A stretch of 12,367 nt of DNA from the NCBI GenBank assembly GCA_016206675.1, contig JACQRD010000058.1, positions 1-12,367 on the forward strand, read 5' to 3'. The notes beneath the pieces are model-generated. The model ran no database searches. It was not told where the DNA came from and saw nothing but the letters and a program-made list of their open reading frames with translations. The stretch comes from Candidatus Omnitrophota bacterium (GTDB lineage: Bacteria; Omnitrophota; Gorgyraeia; Aquiviventales; Aquiviventaceae). Shown here piece after piece: positions 7,032 to 12,367 of this stretch. Every line of letters begins with the position of its first letter. The stretch's first letter is position 1. A program made the translations under genes and the position numbers.

Positions 7032-7973
7032 TCATTCTTTCGTGGTCAACTGGATGAAGACGTCTTCAAGCGTGGCCTGCGCCTGCGACAGCTCCCGCAG
7101 GCCGAAGCGCTGCTCCACCGCCAGGCGGAAGATCGCCTCGCGGATGTCGCCGCCGTTGGCCACCTCCAAATCGAAGGCGGCATACCCGTCCGTCTGGCCC
7201 GTCAACTGCACGCGGGCCACCCCCGGCAGCTGCCGCAGGGCCGCTTCCACCGCGGAGGCCTCCCCCTTGAGCTGCGTCCGAATGACCCGCGCGCCCTGCA
7301 GGCGCTGCCGCAGGTGCGCTGGCGAATCGACCGCGACGATGCGGCCCTGATTGATGATCGCCACGCGGTGGCAGATCATCTCCACCTCCGGCAGGATGTG
7401 CGTTGAGAGCAGGATGGTGGCCTGCTGGCCGAGGCGGGTGATCAGCTCGCGGGTCTGGCGGATCTGGTGCGGATCGAGCCCGACGGTCGGCTCATCCAGA
7501 ATGAGGATCTTGGGCCGCGCGAGCAGGCAATCGGCCAGTGCCACGCGCTGGCGGTACCCCCTGGACAGCCGCCCGATGAGCTTGCGGGAGACGTCGGCGA
7601 TGTCGCACTGGGCGATGGCTTCCTGCAGGCACGCGCGGCGATCGCTGCGGGGGACTCCTTTGATGTGGGCGCGGTACTCGAGGTACTCTTGCACGCGCAG
7701 CTCCGGATAGAGGCTGATGTGCTCCGGCAGATAGCCGATGCGCCGGCGCACGGCCAGGGAGTCGTCGCCGACGTCGATGCCGTCGATGCATACTGAACCC
7801 TCGGTGGGTGCCAGCATGCCGGTCAGGATGCGCATGGTCGTCGTCTTGCCGGCACCGTTGGGCCCGAGAAACCCCATGATCTCCCCGGGCTGGACGTCAA
7901 AGGAGATGCCGGCGAGCGCAACCGCCGTGTCGTAGCGCTTCGTCAAGTTGTTGACGACAATCGGTGTGGCCAT
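7032..7973 (-). CDS. ABC transporter ATP-binding protein (GldA-like)
   Basis: The ATPase that powers the transporter formed with the adjacent permease. From the ATG at 7973 the product is 313 residues. It has Walker A GPNGAGKT (37-44), the signature LSRGY (136-140), Walker B ILILDEP (D160, E161) and the switch histidine H192. About 100 C-terminal residues form the extra domain usual in ABC-2 ATPases such as GldA, NatA and CcmA-like proteins. An in-frame TTG at 8015 would add 14 residues, but it falls on a TTGACA promoter-like box and precedes the conserved domain start, so I reject it. First gene of a leftward four-gene operon. Confidence 0.95.
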   Translation of the reverse strand: MATPIVVNNLTKRYDTAVALAGISFDVQPGEIMGFLGPNGAGKTTTMRILTGMLAPTEGSVCIDGIDVGDDSLAVRRRIGYLPEHISLYPELRVQEYLEYRAHIKGVPRSDRRACLQEAIAQCDIADVSRKLIGRLSRGYRQRVALADCLLARPKILILDEPTVGLDPHQIRQTRELITRLGQQATILLSTHILPEVEMICHRVAIINQGRIVAVDSPAHLRQRLQGARVIRTQLKGEASAVEAALRQLPGVARVQLTGQTDGYAAFDLEVANGGDIREAIFRLAVEQRFGLRELSQAQATLEDVFIQLTTKE

Positions 7974-7977
7974 CGCC

Positions 7978-8015
7978 GGTATCAGATACCTACCGGAAAC
8001 TGGTCGGCTTGTCAA
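7978..8015 (-). promoter_or_regulatory. Possible promoter and operator of the ABC operon
   Basis: Read leftward, TTGACA (8015-8010) is a perfect -35 box. At the ideal 17-base distance lies only a poor -10 match (TAGGTA, 7992-7987). The perfect palindrome GGTATC-A-GATACC (7978-7990) overlaps the -10 position and ends four bases before the start codon. A strong -35, weak -10 and overlapping palindrome would fit a regulated promoter. The evidence is motif-level only. Confidence 0.35.
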
Positions 8016-8070
8016 GGGGTAGGCTTTGGGGTAGCATACGGTGCGTACGTTGAGTGCCTATCATCGGGTG

Positions 8071-8188
8071 TCGGTTACGTCAGTCGGTGACGTTACCCGT
8101 GTCGTTGTTCGGCAACGTTGTTCGGCCAGTTTGGCACGTGACGAACAACGTGGCCGATACACGAAGCGGGCTACGTCACCGTAACCGA
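8071..8188. repeat. CGGTTACGT-family inverted repeat in the divergent intergenic region
   Basis: Left arm 8071-8124 and right arm 8142-8188 are largely complementary: 8071-8079 with 8180-8188, 8087-8093 with 8173-8179, and 8115-8124 with 8142-8151 (10 of 10). A 7-base bulge (8080-8086) and scattered mismatches separate these blocks. The left arm repeats ACGTTGTTCGG-like words. It fills most of the gap between the ABC operon and the lipoprotein gene, so it may affect transcription both ways. Confidence 0.75.
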
Positions 8189-8206
8189 AGGACGTCACCG
8201 GAGAGC

Positions 8207-8599
8207 ATGTCCAGTACGTGGAAGAGTCGTTGGAAGTTTAGTGCCATCGCAGCGGTTGCCGCGCTGCTGCTTGGTGGTTGCTCAGCCATGACTATCTCTC
8301 CAACGCAAATCGGCCAGACGGTGGGGGCTATCGCCGGCAGCGCCATTGCGCCGGGCGTCGGCACGCAACTGGGCAGCCTAGCTGGCATCCTGGCCGGCAT
8401 GGTGGCGCAAGGGCAGATCGATAAAGCGACGGAAAAGAAGGAGCGCCGCACGCTCGGCGAGCAGATGGCGAACGGCTCCCAGGCTCCCGCGGCAGCCGGT
8501 GAAACGCCGGTGGGGCCGCTGGCCCTCGTGTGGGTTGATGAAACCGTCATCGACGGCCGAGTGATCGCCGGACGCTTTGAATCCCGCCATCTACCGTGA
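8207..8599 (+). CDS. Small glycine-zipper lipoprotein
   Basis: A 130-residue predicted lipoprotein. A basic start (K6, R8, K10) and hydrophobic stretch (about 11-22) lead to the lipobox LGGC with the lipidated Cys at 25. A glycine-zipper segment follows (about 34-62, glycines spaced around GAIAGSAIAPGVG), as in SlyB/OsmB-like outer-membrane lipoproteins, then a charged helix. The tail VWVDETVIDGRVIAGRFE faintly resembles the W-V-P-G-x-W-E motifs found in some envelope proteins; that link is tentative. GGAG lies three bases before the ATG. The frame stays open upstream to 8054, but that part is the inverted repeat and has no protein character. Function is unknown; anchoring or stabilising the envelope is a reasonable guess. 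Confidence 0.8.
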   Translation: MSSTWKSRWKFSAIAAVAALLLGGCSAMTISPTQIGQTVGAIAGSAIAPGVGTQLGSLAGILAGMVAQGQIDKATEKKERRTLGEQMANGSQAPAAAGETPVGPLALVWVDETVIDGRVIAGRFESRHLP

Positions 8600-8749
8600 T
8601 CCCACCACCTCTTGGAATCCGCGCCGTCGGAGACGGCGCCTGTGCCGACACCGATGATTGGATGATGATTCGGCACAGAGACGAGGTTGTGGGACAGCGG
8701 ATGATGTGTCGGGGCACAACCTCGTCTTGGTTCCAAGAGGTGGTGGGAT
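8599..8749 (+). promoter_or_regulatory. Cloverleaf RNA element hiding the RBS of the next gene (candidate translational switch)
   Basis: The outer stem pairs 8599-8617 with 8731-8749, 19 of 19 bases. Inside are three abutting hairpins: A, 8621-8628/8632-8639 with loop GGA; B, 8640-8648/8670-8678; C, 8679-8691/8715-8727 (13 of 13) plus 8693-8696/8707-8710. Only three bases separate the outer stem from the arms on each side. Loops B and C both contain GGATGATG (8660-8667, 8699-8706). The 3' outer arm includes the GAGGTGG ribosome-binding site and the AT of the start codon at 8748; the 5' arm begins at the last base of the lipoprotein stop codon. Structure is seen in sequence; the regulatory role is inferred. 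Confidence 0.75.
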
Positions 8750-10250
8750 GACACAGCTCCCGATCTTGCTTCAGCGGTTCGCCGCCCGCTACCGGGCGGC
8801 ACTGATGGCCAAGGCCGCCGTCTTCACCGGCCTTGGGGCGAGCTGCTGCGCGTTGCTGGCATGGCGGCTGGACGCCCTTGCGCTTGACGCGCGCTGGCGC
8901 CTCGGCCTTCCGCTGGCGCTGGCGGCGGGGCTGCTGATTGCACAGGCCGTGTGGCTGCGCCGGCAATGGATGGATCGGCGCAAAGCCGCCGCCTTTTTGG
9001 ATCGCGCGCTGAGCCTTCAGCAGCGCCTCATCACCGCCGAGGAGTTCTCCCGCCGTCCCGGCGCCTCCTCGCTGTATCCGGTGCTTCTTGAGGAGATTGC
9101 CGGGCGATTTTCAATGAACCGGGTGCGGTTTCCCCGGCCGCTCGATCATCGCTCGGGCGTGCTGGCCGCCGCCCTCTTGCTGCTGCTGTTGTGGCCGCGC
9201 CTGAATCGGGTGCTGCCCCCGGTGCTGAGGCAACCTGAAGAGCAGCACCCAGCAGACAGCAGACAGCAGACAGCCCCAAACCGGCAACAAGACCAGCAAT
9301 CAGCACAAAGCCAAAGCCTCAACCAGAACCAAGACCAGAGCCAGCAGGGGGGACAGGGGCAGCCGCAATCGGCAGGTGGACAACAGCCGCAGCCATCGCA
9401 GGCTGGCGGCCAGCAACAGCAATCGCAAGGTGGAGGACAGCAAGAACAGCCGTCAGCACACAGCACACAGCCTTCAGCACAAAGCCAACAGCAAAATCAG
9501 CAATCAGGACAAGGGCAACAACCAGCAGCCGGCAGTCAGCAGCAAGCGGGACAACAGGGCGGCCAAGAGCAGCACACAGCACACAGCACACAGCAAACAG
9601 CACAAAGCCAGCAGCAAGCGGCCAGCGACCAGCACCAAGCACAAGGCCAAGAACAGCAAACAGCAGACAGCAAACAGCAAACAGAAAACCAAAGCCAGGG
9701 CCAGAGCCAAAATCGACAAACAGGACAAAGAGGACGGCAACAACAGCAAGCTCAGGGACAACAGAAGGGGTCGCAGCAGCGGCAGCAAAGCCAAGAAGCG
9801 CAGGCAGGCTCGGGTCAGCAGGGCAGCGGCCAGACGTTCGGTGAGGGGGAGGCGCTGAAAGCCGACATCCAGCAGCTCCTCAAGGAGATGTCGGGAGAGC
9901 TGAAGAATCTGCAAGCGCAGTTGGCCTCCGCCGAAGCGCAGCCCCAGCCGCAGGCCGGGACGAGCACCGACCCCCATCTCTACGGCGGCGCCGAGTCGCT
10001 GGAGGACCTGGCGGCCAAGAGTGCTCACCCGATTCAGTTGAAAACGGACAGCGCCGCCACGCAAAGCGGCCGGCCCGACCGAGGCGTCGGCAAGCCCTCA
10101 GGCGACGTCTCCGCCGCCAGGCCGAAGGCCGAGGCGCAAGACGCCCAATTGACAGATCAACCGCTGGAGGAGTCAGCCGCCTCGCGGCAGCCGGTGCCGG
10201 CGGAATACCGCAGCATCTTCGACCACCTGCAACAACGGTCAGAACAATGA
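8748..10250 (+). CDS. Q-rich membrane protein next to MoxR (unrecognised family)
   Basis: A 500-residue protein. Two hydrophobic segments near the N-terminus (about 20-39 and 53-70) precede a charged region, and a third follows (about 137-151). Residues 162-363 are a low-complexity linker dominated by Gln, Ser, Ala and Gly. After it come a short coiled-coil-like helix (about 368-398) and a C-terminal VPAEYRSIFDHL segment, resembling the P-x-EYR ending seen in membrane proteins encoded before MoxR genes. DUF4175-like proteins have a comparable front half, but I am not sure of that assignment. The ATG at 8748 has GAGGTGG at 8737-8743; an upstream in-frame ATG at 8658 lies inside the cloverleaf RNA and is rejected. 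Much of the linker is encoded by 7-bp repeats also found between genes. Confidence 0.82.
   Translation: MTQLPILLQRFAARYRAALMAKAAVFTGLGASCCALLAWRLDALALDARWRLGLPLALAAGLLIAQAVWLRRQWMDRRKAAAFLDRALSLQQRLITAEEFSRRPGASSLYPVLLEEIAGRFSMNRVRFPRPLDHRSGVLAAALLLLLLWPRLNRVLPPVLRQPEEQHPADSRQQTAPNRQQDQQSAQSQSLNQNQDQSQQGGQGQPQSAGGQQPQPSQAGGQQQQSQGGGQQEQPSAHSTQPSAQSQQQNQQSGQGQQPAAGSQQQAGQQGGQEQHTAHSTQQTAQSQQQAASDQHQAQGQEQQTADSKQQTENQSQGQSQNRQTGQRGRQQQQAQGQQKGSQQRQQSQEAQAGSGQQGSGQTFGEGEALKADIQQLLKEMSGELKNLQAQLASAEAQPQPQAGTSTDPHLYGGAESLEDLAAKSAHPIQLKTDSAATQSGRPDRGVGKPSGDVSAARPKAEAQDAQLTDQPLEESAASRQPVPAEYRSIFDHLQQRSEQ
9251..9689 (+). repeat. AGCANAC heptad arrays inside the Q-rich coding region
   Basis: In-register 7-bp arrays lie at 9251-9271 (three AGCAGAC), 9455-9496 (six units), 9571-9619 (seven units, starting AGCACAC three times) and 9655-9689 (five units). 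They match the intergenic array at 1967-2001; the 16-mer AGCAGACAGCAAACAG occurs at 1988-2003 and 9662-9677. Since 7 is not a multiple of 3, three units encode seven residues, giving words such as ADSRQQT, HTAHSTQ and ADSKQQT. The bases between arrays are CAG/CAA-rich but not strictly periodic. Confidence 0.85.
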
Positions 10251-10260
10251 CACGAAAGCC

Positions 10261-10355
10261 CCAAGCACCAAATCCCAAGCACCAAACACTTGGAATTTGG
10301 AACTTGGTGCTTGGAATTTATTTGGAATTTGGGATTTGGAATTTGGGATTTGGAG
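10261..10355. repeat. CCAAGCA / TTTGGAA heptad array forming an inverted repeat
   Basis: Four units of CCAAxxx type run at 10261-10288 and nine units of xTTGGxx type at 10289-10316 and 10321-10355, broken once by a 4-base TTTA. CCAAGCACCAA at 10275-10285 is complementary to 10304-10314, giving an 11-bp hairpin. It fills most of the gap before the MoxR gene. It keeps a frame open ahead of MoxR, but that translation is W/F/G-rich and not MoxR-like. Confidence 0.88.
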
Positions 10356-10407
10356 ATTTCGCGCGGTAACTTTTTCGCCTATTTCATGCAATGGAGCGCA
10401 TGACAGG

Positions 10408-11484
10408 ATGAGTGAAGTGAAGGTCACGCCGGAAGAGTTCCGCAAGCAGTTCGAGGCCATCCGCCAGGAGCTCGCCCGCGCCATCATCGGGCAGGACGAG
10501 GTCGTCGAGCGGCTGCTGATCGCCTTCTTCGCCGGCGGCCACGTGCTGCTGGAGGGCGTGCCCGGCCTCGGCAAGACCCTGCTAGCTAAATCCTTCGCCC
10601 GCGCCCTCGGCCTGGCCTTCAAGCGCATCCAGTGCACGCCGGATCTGATGCCGGCGGACATCCTGGGGACTCAGTTGGTCGTCGACCGCGGCGGCCATAA
10701 AGCGTTTGAGTTTTCCAAGGGGCCGGTCTTTACCAACGTCCTGCTGGCGGATGAAATCAACCGGGCCACGCCCAAAACGCAATCCGCCCTGCTGGAGGCG
10801 ATGGCGGAGCATCAGGTGACGGTGACCGGCACCACCCACCGGCTGGATGAGCCCTTCTTCGTTATCGCGACGCAGAACCCGATTGAAATGGAAGGGACGT
10901 TCCCCCTGCCGGAGGCCCAGCTCGACCGGTTTTTGTTTAAGATTTTCATCGGCTACCCCTCTCAAGAGGAACTGTCGCAAATCCTCCGGCAGACGACGAC
11001 CGCTGAGCCCGAGCCGATCGCGTCCGTGCTGCCGGAGCATCAGGCCGCGGCCTGGATCATCGCCGCGCAGCGGCTGGTGCGGGAAGTGCTCGTGGCCAGC
11101 ACGGTGGAAGCGCATGTTGTCCAGCTCGTCACCTCCACGCGGCCGGAGCAGGATGCCCGCCCCGGCACTGGCGATGGTCGGGCCGGGGGTGCTGACGCGC
11201 CCGCGAACCGGTTTCTGCGCTATGGCGCCTCCCCGCGCGGCGCGCAGGCCATCCTGATGGGTGCCAAGGTGCGCGCCCTGGTACAGGGCCGCGTCAACGT
11301 CAGCTTCGACGACGTGGAGGCAGTGGCCCTGCCGGCGCTGACCCACCGGGTGGTGCTGTCGTTCGAGGCGGAAGCCGAGAAGCGCACCGCAGAATCCATC
11401 CTCAACGAAATCCTCCGCCCCCTCCGACAAGGCGCTCAAGGCTCAAGGCTCGAGGCTCTAGGCAAAAGCACACCTAGAGCCTAG
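10408..11484 (+). CDS. MoxR-family AAA+ ATPase
   Basis: A chaperone-like AAA+ ATPase expected to act with DUF58/VWA-domain partners in maturing or assembling envelope or metal-binding complexes. From the ATG at 10408 the product is 358 residues. It has Walker A GVPGLGKT (50-57), Walker B LLADE (D115, E116), the MoxR sensor region IATQNPIEMEGTFPLPEAQL and the YGASPRGAQAI segment of the C-terminal lid. A stretch before that lid (around ARPGTGDGRAGGADAPA) seems longer than usual. The last 15 residues (344-358) are encoded by the AGGCTC heptad hairpin, and the TAG stop lies in its right arm. The upstream in-frame ATG at 10297 lies in repeat sequence and is rejected. Confidence 0.95.
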   Translation: MSEVKVTPEEFRKQFEAIRQELARAIIGQDEVVERLLIAFFAGGHVLLEGVPGLGKTLLAKSFARALGLAFKRIQCTPDLMPADILGTQLVVDRGGHKAFEFSKGPVFTNVLLADEINRATPKTQSALLEAMAEHQVTVTGTTHRLDEPFFVIATQNPIEMEGTFPLPEAQLDRFLFKIFIGYPSQEELSQILRQTTTAEPEPIASVLPEHQAAAWIIAAQRLVREVLVASTVEAHVVQLVTSTRPEQDARPGTGDGRAGGADAPANRFLRYGASPRGAQAILMGAKVRALVQGRVNVSFDDVEAVALPALTHRVVLSFEAEAEKRTAESILNEILRPLRQGAQGSRLEALGKSTPRA

Positions 11485-11501
11485 AGCCTTCAGCCTCGAG
11501 C
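11438..11501. repeat. AAGGCTC heptad hairpin spanning the MoxR stop codon
   Basis: Units AAGGCTC, AAGGCTC, GAGGCTC and TAGGCAA run at 11438-11465. Reverse-oriented units CTAGAGC (twice), CTTCAGC and CTCGAGC run at 11474-11501. Positions 11442-11462 and 11473-11493 are complementary at 19 of 21 bases around a 10-base loop. The MoxR stop (11482-11484) is inside the right arm and the DUF58 start is 13 bases past the array. No T-tract follows, so a classical terminator is unlikely. Confidence 0.85.
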
Positions 11502-11513
11502 AAGGCCTCAGGC

Positions 11514-12367
11514 ATGCCTTCAGCGACATGGTTGACGCCGCAGCTCATCAGCCGGCTTGAGGCGCTGCAGCTCTCCGTCAAATGGGTGCGCGCCGGCCAT
11601 CGCGTCGGCGGCCGCTACGCCGTCAATCGCCGCGGCTCCTCCGTGGAGTTCGCGGACTATCTCCCCTATACGCCCGGCGACGACATCCGCTCCATCGACT
11701 GGAATCTCTACGCCCGCCTCGACAAGCTCTTCGTGAAAACCTACCGCGAGGAAATCGAGCTCTCGGTGGAGGTGATGGTGGATACGACGCGCTCCATGTC
11801 GCTGCCGCGCCCGGAGAAGTTCGAGCGGGCCGTGCAGCTGGCCGTCTGCCTCGGGTATGTGGGGTTGGCCGGCCACCACCACGTGCGCCTCGACTGGCTC
11901 CGCGAGGGCCCCGTCACCTCCAGCCCCTGGCATCACCGGCGCAGCGACCTGCTGCGGTTGGTCGAGTGGACTGATGGTGCTCGCGTGGACGGCCACATCG
12001 GCTACGCCGCCTGGATGAGCCGCGCGGTCTCCACCCTGCGCATCCACGGCGGCCAGGTCATTTTGATCACCGACGGCATGGTGCCGCCGGCGGATTTTTT
12101 CCGCGCGCTGCACCTGCTGGCCATGCGCAACGTGGAAGTCAAGGTGATCCAGGTGTTGACGCCGGAAGAGCTGCATCCGCGCGCGCTGCCGCAGGCCGGC
12201 ACGCTCATCGACGCCGAAACCGGCGCGACCCACCAGCTGGCCTACGCGCCGGCGGAGCTGGAGCGGGCGATGGCGGAGCATAACGAAACGCTCTCCAAGT
12301 TCTGCAAGCGCCGCGGCGTCGCCTTCGTCCAGCACCGCATCGACGAGCCGCTCGAGCGCTTCATCAC
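11514..12367 (+). CDS. DUF58 domain-containing protein (3' end beyond window)
   Basis: Partner protein commonly encoded directly after MoxR; it carries a von Willebrand A-like fold and is thought to work with the ATPase. The 284 visible residues have no stop. The DUF58 signature is clear at 38-80: NRRGSSVEFADY, YTPGDDIRSIDWN, ARLDKLFVKTYREE. A MIDAS-like D90-T-T-R-S-M-S follows, and a second strand with VILITDG is at 182-188. It contains no predicted membrane helix in the visible part. The ATG at 11514 is 29 bases after the MoxR stop, preceded by a weak AGG. Synteny suggests VWA/BatA-like genes next, but they are outside the window. Confidence 0.93.
   Translation, partial: MPSATWLTPQLISRLEALQLSVKWVRAGHRVGGRYAVNRRGSSVEFADYLPYTPGDDIRSIDWNLYARLDKLFVKTYREEIELSVEVMVDTTRSMSLPRPEKFERAVQLAVCLGYVGLAGHHHVRLDWLREGPVTSSPWHHRRSDLLRLVEWTDGARVDGHIGYAAWMSRAVSTLRIHGGQVILITDGMVPPADFFRALHLLAMRNVEVKVIQVLTPEELHPRALPQAGTLIDAETGATHQLAYAPAELERAMAEHNETLSKFCKRRGVAFVQHRIDEPLERFI

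Noticed and set aside
8131..8146. TTGGCACG resembling a second sigma-54 promoter before the lipoprotein gene
   Set aside because: The GC needed 10 bases after GG is AC here, so the -12 element is missing; the word lies in the loop of the inverted repeat.
8599..8749. tRNA or tmRNA gene suggested by the cloverleaf shape
   Set aside because: Stem lengths (19, 8, 9, 13 bp) and loops do not fit tRNA; no TTC loop or CCA end.
9251..9689. CRISPR-like array
   Set aside because: Units are 7 bp and contiguous, without 25-40 bp repeats or unique spacers, and they lie in a coding frame.
9319..10064. Several overlapping open frames on both strands in the Q-rich region
   Set aside because: 7-bp repeats with no stop leave several frames open; only the rightward 8748 frame has flanking protein domains and a ribosome-binding site.
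11520..12335. 271-codon leftward open frame
   Set aside because: Antisense shadow of the DUF58 gene, which has clear family motifs.

Overview
The window looks like chromosomal DNA from a GC-rich, diderm (Gram-negative-type) bacterium. It carries sigma-54, a glycine-zipper lipoprotein, an exported FKBP, and a GldA/F/G-like ABC system beside MoxR/DUF58 genes. The gene mix and the dense, hairpin-forming 7-bp repeats at gene borders recall poorly cultured lineages such as Omnitrophota, other PVC-like groups or NC10. That placement is a guess; no rRNA or other marker is present to fix it.

Layout. Positions 1-493 are noncoding and hold two large abutting inverted repeats. rpoN (sigma-54) runs leftward at 494-1897 and has a near-consensus -24/-12 promoter (1924-1941) directly upstream, so it probably regulates itself. 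A heptad-repeat hairpin (1967-2048) separates it from a rightward pair: an exported SlyD-like FKBP isomerase (2123-2701) and a CDP-alcohol phosphatidyltransferase (2718-3332). These converge, with a 20-bp overlap, on a leftward operon of four genes: ABC ATPase (7032-7973), ABC-2 permease (6211-6957), GldG-like protein (4723-6159) and DUF4340 protein (3313-4722). Divergent from that operon is a rightward series: glycine-zipper lipoprotein (8207-8599), Q-rich membrane protein (8748-10250), MoxR AAA+ ATPase (10408-11484) and a DUF58 protein cut by the window end (11514 onward).

How the genes may work together. The leftward operon encodes an envelope ABC transporter with two large extracytoplasmic subunits, the arrangement of GldA/F/G. 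The rightward series is a MoxR/DUF58 module, a chaperone-type ATPase with a von Willebrand-like partner, preceded by a membrane protein of the kind often found beside MoxR. The shared divergent region suggests a joint envelope function, but substrate and process are unknown.

The most unusual content is non-protein. (1) The gap between the lipoprotein and the Q-rich gene is almost entirely a four-stem cloverleaf. A perfect 19-bp outer stem hides the ribosome-binding site and start codon of the Q-rich gene, and three abutting arms each show GGA in the loop, as CsrA/Rsm sites do. (2) At least four sequence-unrelated repeat families share a 7-bp period, sit at gene borders, and are mostly arranged as inverted repeats. 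One family also lies inside the Q-rich coding region and another forms the C-terminal tail and stop codon of MoxR.
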